Assembly (NCBI RefSeq): GCF_001636315.1
Contig: NZ_KV440949.1
Coordinates: forward strand, 3,652,973-3,716,972
Direction: 5' to 3'
Source: Neobacillus mesonae
Lineage (GTDB): Bacteria; Bacillota; Bacilli; Bacillales; Cytobacillaceae
Length of the DNA stretch: 64,000 bases
Shown piece after piece: positions 43,750 to 52,610 of this stretch. The notes under the pieces were generated by a model. It was not told the DNA's origin, searched no databases, and saw nothing but the letters and a program-made list of their open reading frames with translations. The position numbers and the translations under genes are program-made. How positions within the stretch are numbered: the first letter of the stretch is position 1; every line of letters begins with the position of its first letter.

Positions 43750-44175
43750 ATGGCCTATCAGCAAAAAACCAAAGAAACAGATCATAGTGTGGTTGAGTTT
43801 ATTGAGAGTGTGGAGAACCCGAAAAAACGTGATGATGCTTATAATCTGGTTGATATTTTTTCAGACGCAACAGGATATCATGCAAAGATGTGGGGGCCAA
43901 GCATTATCGGCTTTGGTTCCTACCATTATAAATACGAATCAGGACATGAAGGGGATGCCCCATTAGTTGGATTTTCACCCAGAAAGGCAAAGATTAGCTT
44001 ATACTTTGCTCCAGGAGATCCAAACCGCGAAGAACTACTAAAGCACCTCGGAAAACACACAACTGGAAAAGGCTGCGTCTACATAAACAAACTTGCAGAC
44101 ATAGAAATTGACGTATTAAAAAAGCTCATTACGCAATCTGTTCAATATTTGCAAGAAAAATATCCTGGTGCCTGA
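43750..44175 (+). CDS. DUF1801 domain protein
   Basis: About 141 residues, MAYQQKTKETDHSVVEFIESVENPKKRDDAYNLVDIF at the N-terminus and KMWGPSIIGFGSYHYKYESGHEGDAPLVGFSPRKAKISLYF in the middle are the DUF1801 signature (a YdhG-like fold). ATG 43750 follows GGGAGAG. Function unknown. The last codons and the TGA stop lie within the dispersed palindrome GGTGCCTGACACC, so that element sets the C-terminus (YPGA). Confidence 0.82.
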   Translation: MAYQQKTKETDHSVVEFIESVENPKKRDDAYNLVDIFSDATGYHAKMWGPSIIGFGSYHYKYESGHEGDAPLVGFSPRKAKISLYFAPGDPNREELLKHLGKHTTGKGCVYINKLADIEIDVLKKLITQSVQYLQEKYPGA

Positions 44176-44180
44176 CACCA
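44166..44180 (+). repeat. Dispersed short palindrome, copy 3, overlapping a stop codon
   Basis: TGGTGCCTGACACCA; its central TGA is the stop codon of the DUF1801 gene. Confidence 0.65.
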
Positions 44181-44306
44181 TTTCCTAGATTATTTCCCAT
44201 CATAGTAAGACTATATAAAATTCACATCTGTAAAATGTTTACTTATCCGCCTGTTTTTTCATATAATAAGAATATTGACGTATGAGAAAAGCAGGGGGTA
44301 TTGCAT

Positions 44307-44561
44307 ATGAAACACAAAAGGAGAAATACGATAGCGTTCACGTTTTTGGCGTATTTTACGCTTTTTGCAGGGGTCTTGTTATTTGCGATCGGCTTGTACA
44401 ACGCGAATCTGGAATTGAATGAAAAGGGGTATTATATTGCCGTTATGCTGTTAGTCATTGTTGGGTCAATCCTAACACAAAAAGTGGTTAGAGATAATGC
44501 AGAGGATGATGAAATCATCGCTGAACAGCAGCGCAAAATGGAAAGAAATGAACAATTATAA
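44307..44561 (+). CDS. YiaA/YiaB-family two-helix membrane protein
   Basis: 84 residues with two transmembrane helices; FAIGLYNANLELNEKGYYIAVMLLVIVGSILTQKVVRD matches the YiaAB domain (L-x-N-A...L-N-E-K-G-Y-Y...Q-K-x-V-R-D). ATG 44307 is 9 bp after AGGGGGTA. A charged C-terminal tail follows. Role unknown. Own terminator. Confidence 0.8.
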   Translation: MKHKRRNTIAFTFLAYFTLFAGVLLFAIGLYNANLELNEKGYYIAVMLLVIVGSILTQKVVRDNAEDDEIIAEQQRKMERNEQL

Positions 44562-44588
44562 TAAAGTCTTTCATACTATTATTCTTTA

Positions 44589-44632
44589 ACAACGCTTGGA
44601 TGATTTATCATCCAAGCGTTGTTTAGTTTTTT
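44589..44632 (+). terminator. Intrinsic terminator after the YiaA-like gene
   Basis: AACAACGCTTGGATGA and TCATCCAAGCGTTGTT, perfect 16-bp stem, 4-nt loop, then TAGTTTTTT. Confidence 0.85.
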
Positions 44633-44714
44633 AAATTCGCTCCCTGCATAAATCTCCCAAGATTTGCAAAACTTAAGCTATATCAAATCTAGACCTTGAT
44701 AGGAGCTATTGGGA

Positions 44715-46310
44715 ATGGAAATTGCAGATACTTTGGTTACGATTGAATTTGTTTTTATTGCAATTGTACTGCTGGTTATTTTGTTATTTATTGGTTACTT
44801 ATTAATATTTGACCGACAACAAAAGCAGCATTCGATTTTAAGAAATTATCCCGCATTGGGCCGGATCCGCTATTTTTTCGAAAAAATTGGACCGGAAATG
44901 CGGCAATATTGGTTTAATAGCGATACGGAAGGCAAGCCTTTTTCAAGAGATGATTATGAGCATATCGTAAAGAGCGCGAAATATAAGCGGGATGTCGTCG
45001 GGTTTGGCTCCAAGCGCGATTTTGACGAAGAAGGTTTTTTTGTGCGGAATTCTATGTTTCCTAAACTGACGGAAGAACTAAAAATGGATCAGGAGACAAT
45101 GGTGAATACGAAAAAATATATTTTGCTCAAAGACCCGCTGTTTACCGACCGGAAGGAAAAGTGGGAAATTGACAACGCGCTTGCTAACCTGCTGCATGAT
45201 GATGATGCCGTCGTTATCGGTCCGAAAACGAAATACCCTTTCGTTGTCAAAAGTTTAATCGGTATGTCAGCAATGAGTTATGGGGCATTGGGGAAAAACG
45301 CTATTACTGCATTATCAAAAGGCCTGGCTCTATCAAAAGGAACCTGGATGAATACTGGAGAAGGAGGTTTGTCTCCGTATCATTTGGAGGGCGGCGTTGA
45401 CATCATTATGCAGATAGGCCCAGGATTGTTTGGAATTCGCGATAAAGATGGCGGTGTCGATTGGGATGAATTGAAACGAAAAAGCGAGATTCCTCAAGTA
45501 AAGGCATTTGAGCTTAAGCTGGCGCAAGGGGCGAAAACGCGCGGAGGCCATATTGATGCCGAAAAGGTTAACCCCGAGATCGCCGCGATCCGAAAAGTGG
45601 AGCCCTATAAATCTGTAGACAGTCCCAATCGTTTTAAACAACTTGACGATATTGCTTCGATGTTCGATTTTATTGAAAAAATCCGAGAGCATACCGGCAA
45701 GCCAGTTGGGATGAAGATTGTCATCGGCAGTCCCGACAGCGCTGAGGAACTGGCAAAATATATGAAGGAATCGGGGAAAGGTCCCGATTTCATTACCGTC
45801 GATGGCGGTGAAGGAGGAACAGGGGCATCCTACCAGGAATTAATTGACAGCGTCGGACTGCCGATTAAATCAGCCCTCCCAATTTTACATTTAACGTTGA
45901 AGAAATATGGAGTTCGTGACCGTGTGAAAATCATTGCATCCGGTAAACTGTTCACGCCAGACCGGATTGCGATTGCTTTGTCGATGGGCGCTGACTTGGT
46001 CAATATTGCCCGTGGGTTCATGATTACGGTCGGTTGTATTCAAACTTTAAAGTGCCACTCCAATGCATGTCCTGTCGGTGTTGCCACAACTGACCCTGAC
46101 CTGCAAAAGGCGCTTGTAATCGATGAGAAGAAATATCGGGTCGTCAATTATCTTTTGACATTAAGACAGGGGTTGTTTCGGATTGCAGCGGCAGCCGGAC
46201 TGGAATCTCCGGTCCATTTTGAGCCTAAACATATTTGCTACAAGGATGATAAGGGCGTTGTTGTTTCGTTGGAGAATATCCTTAAGGAAATGGAACAGCA
46301 GATTAGCTAA
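44715..46310 (+). CDS. FMN-binding glutamate-synthase-domain protein (YerD-like)
   Basis: About 531 residues: one N-terminal membrane helix (IEFVFIAIVLLVILLFIGYLLIF), then a glutamate-synthase central/FMN domain with GMSAMSYGALGKNAITALSKG, NTGEGGLSPYHLEGG, DFITVDGGEGGTGAS and the 3Fe-4S-like cysteines in GCIQTLKCHSNACPVGVAT. The glutamine-amidotransferase and reductase parts are missing, as in B. subtilis YerD. ATG 44715 is 9 bp after AGGAG; TTG 44709 is too close. Activity unproven; possibly a ferredoxin-type glutamate synthase variant. Confidence 0.84.
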   Translation: MEIADTLVTIEFVFIAIVLLVILLFIGYLLIFDRQQKQHSILRNYPALGRIRYFFEKIGPEMRQYWFNSDTEGKPFSRDDYEHIVKSAKYKRDVVGFGSKRDFDEEGFFVRNSMFPKLTEELKMDQETMVNTKKYILLKDPLFTDRKEKWEIDNALANLLHDDDAVVIGPKTKYPFVVKSLIGMSAMSYGALGKNAITALSKGLALSKGTWMNTGEGGLSPYHLEGGVDIIMQIGPGLFGIRDKDGGVDWDELKRKSEIPQVKAFELKLAQGAKTRGGHIDAEKVNPEIAAIRKVEPYKSVDSPNRFKQLDDIASMFDFIEKIREHTGKPVGMKIVIGSPDSAEELAKYMKESGKGPDFITVDGGEGGTGASYQELIDSVGLPIKSALPILHLTLKKYGVRDRVKIIASGKLFTPDRIAIALSMGADLVNIARGFMITVGCIQTLKCHSNACPVGVATTDPDLQKALVIDEKKYRVVNYLLTLRQGLFRIAAAAGLESPVHFEPKHICYKDDKGVVVSLENILKEMEQQIS

Positions 46311-46315
46311 TTTTT

Positions 46316-46340
46316 AAGGGGGGAGAGGCCCCCTTTTTTA
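46316..46340 (+). terminator. Intrinsic terminator between convergent genes
   Basis: AAGGGGG and CCCCCTTTTTT with a 6-nt loop. Confidence 0.8.
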
Positions 46341-46355
46341 TGTTAAATTAATTCC

Positions 46356-48308
46356 TCATTTGGTCCTCAAAGCATTTTGTAAATCTACTATCTCTTTATG
46401 AATTTCCGGAAAATCCGTTATTTCCGGAACCGTTTTTTTCACCACTGATTGTTTGCGTTCCACAGCATTTGCCATTGCTTCAAACACCAATAATAATTGT
46501 GCAAGGCTTTCATCCGGAAGAATGGTCCGTGCACTATTTTTTAAACAGGAATCAAGATGGTAACCCAGCTGTTCAAGGGAGTGAATGGCAGGCCAAAGTG
46601 ACTCTAACGCTGTTCGATTATTGGAAAGTTCCCCGAGGGCTGTCGAATAAATAATTTTTAAGTTTGTCAAATTCGTGTGCATTTTACCATGTGCAGGGTT
46701 TTGTTCGGATAAAGGGTGTTGGCTTTGTGTTGAAAATAACGAGTGCAAGTATTGCATTTGACTACGAATGGTTTTAGCGAGTACATGCGGCAGCCTGCTC
46801 GAAGCCGTTCTTCTTCCAGTCAAATAAGTACCAATCAACCCAATAAGGCACCCGATGATTACATCGACTATTCTTGCAGAAGCAAAGACAGAGATTTTGT
46901 GTAAATGGGTTGAGCTTTCAGCAATTAACAAGGCATTGGGAGTAATAAACATGGCAGCAAGTGCGTAATTTCTAACAATAAATAGCTCTGTTAAAGTTGT
47001 TAGTGTAAATATAATAAATACAATAAAAATGCCTTGAGGTTTTACTGAAAGAATAATACTTGCAGCAAGAATACCGATAATGGTTCCAAATGTTCGTTGT
47101 ATAGCCCGATGAAAGGTAGAAATAATAGTAGAACCAAGCATCACGGCGGCACAGGACAAAGGGATCCAATACGAACGATAGAAGTCAAAGGAATAAGCAG
47201 TCATTGCCGCAATCATAAGAATGACTCCGTACCGAACAGCAGAAATAAACACAATAGAATTCTTATCAAACGCTCCGCCGAATAAAGTTCCTAGCGATCG
47301 CTTAGGGACCGTAATTTCACGGTTAATTTTTGAAATAGGTTCATTCATTATTGCATCAGCATCAAAAATTTTGCGGAATAATTCATTTAGATCCTTATCC
47401 ATTTTTTCAGGTAGACGAAATTGCAATCTTGTGTTCATTTTATGATCAATGGTCCCTACAATTCCTCTAAGAGCTTTCACTGCTTCAACCGGCATTTTTT
47501 GTTTATGACCGGGAAATCGTTCCATAACATATAAAAATATGTCATTGGCGTGATTACTCAATAAAATCAACCTTTTGTATAAATCGGTGGTCCTCCAGGA
47601 GATATATCCAGCCTTTAATACATCTTCTGTATCCTTCATCTGTATCACTGCTTGATGTCTAGCAAGGTTCGTTTGTTCAGTGCCAATCGAATCCAAATAG
47701 CTAGCTAATTTTAAATAGACTTTTTTCACTGACCTGATTTCGGGTTCGTAAGGCCTATGCAGCCAGCCTGCCATCCCGATTAACCATGAAAGCAAGCCGC
47801 CTAATAACACTAACCCCGCTCTTATTGGAGCAAGTGCTGGATTAATCGGCATACCAGAGGTCATGGAAAAGCATAATATGAAAAATATAGCTGCCGGGCC
47901 GGGGATTTGCAGGGCGCCAAAAATAAATGTCCCAACAGCACCAATTACGCCCAACATTAATGCAGAAAATATCGGGAATGGAGCGAGAATCGTTCCTACA
48001 CCAACAGACAAACTTAGTCCAATCATTACCCAAAATAGCTTTTTGGCCCTTTGTGCGTAGGGTTCATTAAATACATATAGAAAAGTAAATGTGCCAATTC
48101 CTGCCTGCATGCCGTAAGCTAAGTTCCCTGTAAGGAGCCCAATTAAGGATGGAATCGCGGCGCAACTTCCAGCACAGACTGCCTTTGTCCAAGGCAAAGG
48201 GTTCTTTTTAATTTTAAACGCCTGTTTTATCAAGCTAAACCAGGCTGCTGAATTCATTCTTTTCAAAACCCATACCTCTTTCTTGGCAAGTTTTGTTTTA
48301 GTATACAC
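46356..48308 (-). CDS. FUSC/aromatic-acid-exporter-type membrane protein
   Basis: About 650 residues with two sets of helices, each followed by a long cytoplasmic helical domain, the FUSC/ArAE plan. First set: AVCAGSCAAIPSLIGLLTGNLAYGMQAGIG; second: AVRYGVILMIAAMTAYSFDFYRSYWIPLSCAAVMLGSTIISTFHRAIQRTFGTIIGIL, the conserved FUSC segment. I chose GTG 48308 because GGAGG lies 8 bp upstream; TTG 48266 (after AGAGG) and ATG 48326 (no site) are alternatives. Probably exports organic anions; substrate unknown. An inverted repeat covers the leader (48309-48329). Confidence 0.8.
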   Translation of the reverse strand: MYTKTKLAKKEVWVLKRMNSAAWFSLIKQAFKIKKNPLPWTKAVCAGSCAAIPSLIGLLTGNLAYGMQAGIGTFTFLYVFNEPYAQRAKKLFWVMIGLSLSVGVGTILAPFPIFSALMLGVIGAVGTFIFGALQIPGPAAIFFILCFSMTSGMPINPALAPIRAGLVLLGGLLSWLIGMAGWLHRPYEPEIRSVKKVYLKLASYLDSIGTEQTNLARHQAVIQMKDTEDVLKAGYISWRTTDLYKRLILLSNHANDIFLYVMERFPGHKQKMPVEAVKALRGIVGTIDHKMNTRLQFRLPEKMDKDLNELFRKIFDADAIMNEPISKINREITVPKRSLGTLFGGAFDKNSIVFISAVRYGVILMIAAMTAYSFDFYRSYWIPLSCAAVMLGSTIISTFHRAIQRTFGTIIGILAASIILSVKPQGIFIVFIIFTLTTLTELFIVRNYALAAMFITPNALLIAESSTHLHKISVFASARIVDVIIGCLIGLIGTYLTGRRTASSRLPHVLAKTIRSQMQYLHSLFSTQSQHPLSEQNPAHGKMHTNLTNLKIIYSTALGELSNNRTALESLWPAIHSLEQLGYHLDSCLKNSARTILPDESLAQLLLVFEAMANAVERKQSVVKKTVPEITDFPEIHKEIVDLQNALRTK

Positions 48309-48329
48309 AAAATGATCCTCCGTCATTTT
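48309..48329 (-). promoter_or_regulatory. Inverted repeat containing the FUSC ribosome site
   Basis: AAAATGA, 7 bp, TCATTTT, with the GGAGG of the FUSC gene in the loop. It could be an operator or an mRNA hairpin affecting ribosome access. Confidence 0.4.
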
Positions 48330-48501
48330 GCTAGGGAATGAAAATAATTAGAGATGTAAACGAGATAGGAGTTAGCCGTCATGACTATTAAGAAATAGAT
48401 ATAAGAATAGAGGCGGTATTGTAGTCTAATACTATTTTTTAGAATTCATTTATTTTTAATTAAGATAACGGTTAGCAATTAAATCATATAGGGGGTTCTC
48501 C

Positions 48502-48606
48502 ATGGAGACAGGCTATAAAGGCACCAATAAACTGATAACTGGTATTGTCTTTGGTGTTATTACGTTTTGGCTGTTTGCTCAGGCAATAATTAAAGGGAGA
48601 TTGTGA
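48502..48606 (+). CDS. 34-residue single-pass membrane peptide coupled to the M20 gene
   Basis: GGGGGT lies 6 bp before the ATG. Sequence METGYKGTNKL, then the hydrophobic run ITGIVFGVITFWLFAQAI, then IKGRL. Its TGA stop overlaps the in-frame GTG (48603) just before the next gene's ATG at 48609, so the two are probably translationally coupled. The layout recalls small accessory subunits of secondary transporters, but no transporter gene is adjacent. Composition and spacing support a real gene; function unassigned. Confidence 0.6.
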   Translation: METGYKGTNKLITGIVFGVITFWLFAQAIIKGRL

Positions 48607-48608
48607 AC

Positions 48609-49796
48609 ATGAGAAAAGAATTACTGAGAATGTTAGAATCCCGTAAGGATGAAATGATTCAAATTCGCCGTTATTTACATGAACACCCTGAGTTATCCTT
48701 CAAAGAAGAAAAAACCGCTCAATATATTGCCGATTTTTACAAAGGGAAGAATGTTGAGGTTCTAAGAAATGTGGGGAATGGTAACGGAATTATTGTGTCG
48801 ATAAAGGGTGGAAATCCAGGTAAGACTATTGCGCTTCGTGCCGATTTCGATGCCCTTCCTATTTTGGAGGAGACAGATGTCCCATTCAAATCAAAAAATG
48901 AAGGTGTCATGCACGCTTGCGGTCATGATGCTCATACAGCCTACTTACTCATTCTTGCTGATTGTCTCATCCAATTAAAGGATTCACTTGCTGGTACGAT
49001 TAAAATTATTCATCAGCACGCTGAGGAAGCCCCTCCTGGAGGCGCAAAAAGTATTGTTGAATCTGGTGTACTGGACGATGTAGAGAATATATTTGGTATT
49101 CACATCTTTCCTACTCATCCAGCAGGATTTGTTGGCTATCATAGTGGTTTTTCACTTGCTGGAAGATCCTTTTTCAAATTGGTTATACAAGGTGTTGGCG
49201 GCCATGGTTCTTCCCCGCATATGGCTAATGATGCAATAGTCGCTGCCGCTCATTTTGTTACGGCCGTCCAAACAGTCATCAGCCGCCGGCTCAATCCGTT
49301 CGATCACGGTGTGATTACAATTGGTTCATTCGACGGAAAAGGGACCTTCAACGTGATTAAAGATAGTGTAGAGCTTGAGGGTGATGTTCGTTATATGACA
49401 GTGGAAAATCAAAAGTTAATTTCCAATGAGGTACACCGGATTGTTAAGGGGATTGAAGCAGAATTTGACGTTCAATGCGAGCTTACCTATACAGCTGATT
49501 ACCCGCCATTATACAACGATCCGAAAGTTACCGCAGATATCGTAGAAAGCCTAAAGAGCATGGATGACCCTGACATTAAAGAAGTTGCGGAATATCCTAT
49601 GCTCTCTGGCTCTGAGGATTTTGCGTACTATCTTGAAAAAATTCCTGGTTGTTTCTTTTTCATCGGCTGTAAACCAAAAGGGGTAGAATCTGCTTATTTC
49701 AATCATCATCCGAAATTTGATATTGATGAGGATTGTCTACTCGTTGCGGCAAAATCTGTTGGACAAGTTGTCTGCAGCTATTACGGGTTGGAGTAA
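48609..49796 (+). CDS. M20 amidohydrolase, first of a tandem pair
   Basis: About 395 residues of the N-acyl-L-amino-acid amidohydrolase / hippurate hydrolase / N-acetyl-diaminopimelate deacetylase group. Motifs: RRYLHEHPELSFKEEKTAQYI, RADFDALPI, HACGHDAHTAYLL, QHAEEAPPGGAKS (metal and catalytic Glu), GVGGHGSSPHMANDAI (dimerisation) and PMLSGSEDFAYYLEKIPGCFFFIG with a final YFNHHPKFDID. ATG 48609 is 9 bp after GGGAGA. The paralog follows after 26 bp. Likely releases amino acids from N-acyl conjugates. Confidence 0.85.
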   Translation: MRKELLRMLESRKDEMIQIRRYLHEHPELSFKEEKTAQYIADFYKGKNVEVLRNVGNGNGIIVSIKGGNPGKTIALRADFDALPILEETDVPFKSKNEGVMHACGHDAHTAYLLILADCLIQLKDSLAGTIKIIHQHAEEAPPGGAKSIVESGVLDDVENIFGIHIFPTHPAGFVGYHSGFSLAGRSFFKLVIQGVGGHGSSPHMANDAIVAAAHFVTAVQTVISRRLNPFDHGVITIGSFDGKGTFNVIKDSVELEGDVRYMTVENQKLISNEVHRIVKGIEAEFDVQCELTYTADYPPLYNDPKVTADIVESLKSMDDPDIKEVAEYPMLSGSEDFAYYLEKIPGCFFFIGCKPKGVESAYFNHHPKFDIDEDCLLVAAKSVGQVVCSYYGLE

Positions 49797-49822
49797 TAGT
49801 TCTAGAAAGGAAGGTACTTACC

Positions 49823-51010
49823 ATGAGAAAACAATTAATGGACATGTTGGAATCCCGTACTGAAGAAATGATTCAAATTCGTCGCTATTTGCATGAGAAT
49901 CCTGAATTATCCTTTAAAGAAGACAAAACGGCTCAATATATTTTAGATTTTTATAAGGGGAAGGATGTTGAAATTCAGTCGAATGTTGGGAATGGTCATG
50001 GGATTATCGTGACGATTAAGGGAGGGAAGCCGGGAAAAACGATTGGTCTTCGTGCCGACTTTGATGCCCTTCCTATATTGGAAGAAACAGGGCTTCCCTT
50101 TAAGTCGAAAAATGAAGGTGTTATGCATGCTTGCGGTCACGATGGCCATACCGCATATTTATTAGTGCTTGCTGACTGCCTTATTCAATTAAAGGATGAG
50201 ATACCTGGTACAATCAAAATCATTCACCAGCACGCAGAAGAAGTACCGCCAGGCGGTGCCAAAAGCATTGTAGAATCAGGAGCACTTGATGACCTTAATA
50301 ATATTTTTGGAATTCATTTGCTTCCATTTAATTCAGCTGGTGTTGTTGGATATCACAGCGGCTTTTCAATGGCAGGCAGATCCTATGTTGAATTGGGAAT
50401 TCAAGGTGTTGGCGGTCATGGCTCTTCACCGCATATGGCAAACGATGCAATTGTCGCCGGCTCTTATTTTGTTACAGCAGTACAAACCATCATTAGCCGT
50501 CGTTTAAATCCTTTTGATATGGGAGTTATCACGATTGGATCCTTTGACGGCAAAGGTACCTTTAATGTCATAAAAGATCGTGTGGAGCTAGAAGGGGATA
50601 TCCGCTATATGAATATGGATTCAAAAGCAATCATTGAGAAAGAAGTGCGACGCATTGTCAGCGGAATCGAGGCCGAGTTTGATGTTAAATGCGACTTAAC
50701 CTATACCTCTGATTATCCTCCTCTATATAATAACCCAGAGGTTACAGCAGATGTGAAAACAAGCTTAGAAGGTGCGAATGACCCAGATATTAAAGAAGTA
50801 ATTGAATATCCGATGATGTCACCTTCCGATGATTTTGCCTATTATTTAGAAAAAATTCCAGGCTGTTACTTTTTCGTAGGAAGTAAACCAAAAGGAGTAG
50901 AAAAACCTTATTTCAACCATCATCCGAAATATGATATCGACGAAGATGCCCTAATCGTTGCCGCAAAATCAGTCGGCTATGTTGTTTGCGGGTACTATGG
51001 TTTAGAGTAA
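49823..51010 (+). CDS. M20 amidohydrolase, second of a tandem pair
   Basis: About 395 residues, roughly three-quarters identical by eye to the preceding gene, with the same motifs (RADFDALPI, HACGHDGHTAYLL, QHAEEVPPGGAKS, GVGGHGSSPHMAND). Differences: HDGHT for HDAHT, and PMMSPSDDFAYY where the first copy has PMLSGSEDFAYY, close to the active-site lid. So all metal ligands are kept but specificity may differ. ATG 49823 follows AAGGAAGG; upstream in-frame sequence belongs to the first gene's end. A terminator follows. Confidence 0.85.
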   Translation: MRKQLMDMLESRTEEMIQIRRYLHENPELSFKEDKTAQYILDFYKGKDVEIQSNVGNGHGIIVTIKGGKPGKTIGLRADFDALPILEETGLPFKSKNEGVMHACGHDGHTAYLLVLADCLIQLKDEIPGTIKIIHQHAEEVPPGGAKSIVESGALDDLNNIFGIHLLPFNSAGVVGYHSGFSMAGRSYVELGIQGVGGHGSSPHMANDAIVAGSYFVTAVQTIISRRLNPFDMGVITIGSFDGKGTFNVIKDRVELEGDIRYMNMDSKAIIEKEVRRIVSGIEAEFDVKCDLTYTSDYPPLYNNPEVTADVKTSLEGANDPDIKEVIEYPMMSPSDDFAYYLEKIPGCYFFVGSKPKGVEKPYFNHHPKYDIDEDALIVAAKSVGYVVCGYYGLE

Positions 51011-51019
51011 AAGACATGA

Positions 51020-51030
51020 TGTCAGGCACC
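51020..51030 (-). repeat. Dispersed short palindrome, partial copy 4
   Basis: TGTCAGGCACC, the reverse complement of GGTGCCTGACA, 10 bp after the M20 stop codon. Confidence 0.55.
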
Positions 51031-51036
51031 TGCATA

Positions 51037-51081
51037 AAAGACCTATCCTTTCATTAATAAATTGAAAGGTAGGTCTTTTTT
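51037..51081 (+). terminator. Intrinsic terminator after the M20 pair
   Basis: AAAAGACCTATCCTTTC pairs with GAAAGGTAGGTCTTTT with one mismatch; 11-nt loop; T7 tail. Confidence 0.83.
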
Positions 51082-51173
51082 TGTCCCCACTATTTTTTTA
51101 TCCGGAACAGGTTGCAGAGAAATGTCAAAGGATTGATAATATTTGTAAAGGGAAAAACTAGAGGAGAGTTAAA

Positions 51174-51881
51174 ATGGATATCTTTCTGAAACAAGTTTTT
51201 GCAGGCTTGCCAAAAACAGTCGGAGATAAAGAGGCGGCTCATTTAATGGACCGTGAGTGGACAAGTGCAATTTTTAAAGAGCCGGTTTTTGGACCGGTTT
51301 GGATGGGCAAAACTGGTTTGACTGGTGATGGGCAGGCGGATACCGAGCATCATGGCGGGCCGGAAAAAGCCGTGTTTGCGTATGCTGATGAGCATTATAC
51401 ATATTGGCAAAAAGAGCTTGGGGTGAGTAGCATCGGACCCGGCGGAATGGGTGAGAACTTTGTAATGGAGCATGTACTTGAGGACGGGATTTCAATCGGC
51501 GATACGTTTCAAATCGGTGAAGCTGTCGTCCAAGTATCACAGCCAAGGCAGCCATGCTGGAAGCCGGCTCGCCGTTTTAGGGTGAAAACATTAGCATTGC
51601 AGCTGCAAAATACAGGCAGAACTGGCTGGTATTTTCGTGTGTTACAGGAAGGATTTGTTGAAGACGGGCAGACATTTTCCTTAATTGAACGGTCGTATCC
51701 ACAATGGACCATTCAAAGGTGCAATGAAATTATCCATGCGAAACAGCCGAATTTTGATTTGATGAGGGAGCTGGCTGCATGTGAGCTGCTCGCCCCAAAA
51801 TTACGAGATACGCTGGAAACGCGGATTGAAAACGGAGGAACCGCAGATATACGGAAACGGGTATTTGGGCCGAATGAATGA
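51174..51881 (+). CDS. MOSC-domain protein (YiiM-like)
   Basis: 235 residues. MOSC features: GLTGDGQADTEHHGGPEKAVFAYADEHY (residues about 47-74), GPGGMGENFV and VVQVSQPRQPCWKPARRF, with the conserved cysteine expected to bind sulfur or molybdenum cofactor. A C-terminal 3-alpha domain follows, as in YiiM, which handles N-hydroxylated substrates. GAGGAGAGTTAAA precedes the ATG. A small NTF2-like gene follows after 31 bp. Confidence 0.85.
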   Translation: MDIFLKQVFAGLPKTVGDKEAAHLMDREWTSAIFKEPVFGPVWMGKTGLTGDGQADTEHHGGPEKAVFAYADEHYTYWQKELGVSSIGPGGMGENFVMEHVLEDGISIGDTFQIGEAVVQVSQPRQPCWKPARRFRVKTLALQLQNTGRTGWYFRVLQEGFVEDGQTFSLIERSYPQWTIQRCNEIIHAKQPNFDLMRELAACELLAPKLRDTLETRIENGGTADIRKRVFGPNE

Positions 51882-51912
51882 GTGTAGATTTTTTTAAGAA
51901 TGGAGGATCGTA

Positions 51913-52317
51913 ATGGAAGCAGATTTCAGACAATTCCTAGATCAGTTTTTGGAAATTTGGCGAAATTCATCATTGCCGGGAATGGAGAAAATTATTTCCG
52001 AGGACTATCAAGCCAGAGAAATAGCTGATGGGAAAATAATTGACTTTGGCTATAATGAGTCAATCAGCGGCTGGAAACAAGGGTTTAACTTTGTGCTGGA
52101 AAACAGAGCTCAATGGGACTTAAGGGAGTTGGCGATTCTGCCTATTAATAAACATGAAACGATGGCCATTATATTTGCCTCCCTAATTATTAACGGTAAA
52201 AAAACAGAAACCGGTAATTTATTCTTTGAGACTTTCAAAACTGAGGACCAGAAAACTTGGAAACTGGTAAGAAGTTATATTGAGGCTGGGGTGACTTCAG
52301 CGTTACTTGATAAATGA
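51913..52317 (+). CDS. NTF2/SnoaL-like small protein
   Basis: 134 residues, MEADFRQFLDQFLEIWRNSSLPGMEKIISEDYQARE at the N-terminus, then alternating strands (AILPINKHETMAIIFASLIINGKKTETGNLFFETF) ending TWKLVRSYIEAGV. The cone-shaped NTF2-like fold is likely from this order, but I know no functional motif. ATG after GGAGGATCGTA. Probably an operon with the MOSC gene, with a terminator at 52346. Confidence 0.62.
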   Translation: MEADFRQFLDQFLEIWRNSSLPGMEKIISEDYQAREIADGKIIDFGYNESISGWKQGFNFVLENRAQWDLRELAILPINKHETMAIIFASLIINGKKTETGNLFFETFKTEDQKTWKLVRSYIEAGVTSALLDK

Positions 52318-52345
52318 TTTTTTTAATAACCTAACCGGTTGATTA

Positions 52346-52384
52346 AAACGCTTGGAATATTTTCTATCTCCAAGCGTTTCTTTT
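52346..52384 (+). terminator. Intrinsic terminator
   Basis: AAACGCTTGGA and TCCAAGCGTTTC with a loop of about 13 nt and TTTT tail. Confidence 0.78.
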
Positions 52385-52404
52385 ATAGGATTTTATTTTG
52401 ACTG

Positions 52405-52560
52405 CCTGGCGATCCCCATCAAGAGGGAAGAACGGTAAAAATCAAAGGTTGATATTGCCCGAGGACCCCATTCAAAAGGGAGTAACGGTAAAATCATAGT
52501 TTGATTTTGCCCACGGAGCCGTGCCAAGAGGTGCGAACGGTAAAAAGCCCGTTCCCATTT
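52405..52560 (+). repeat. Family F short tandem array, 52/53-bp unit, 3 copies
   Basis: AACGGTAAAA occurs at 52431, 52484 and 52536 (steps 53 and 52). GGTAAAATCA pairs with TGATTTTGCC in the best unit (one G-U). Each unit also has CCC-rich DNA before the core. More diverged than other arrays. Confidence 0.7.
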
Positions 52561-52610
52561 TCAAAAGCCTAAATTTTTTTAACCGATTCTATTAACATGA
52601 TCTGATTTTC

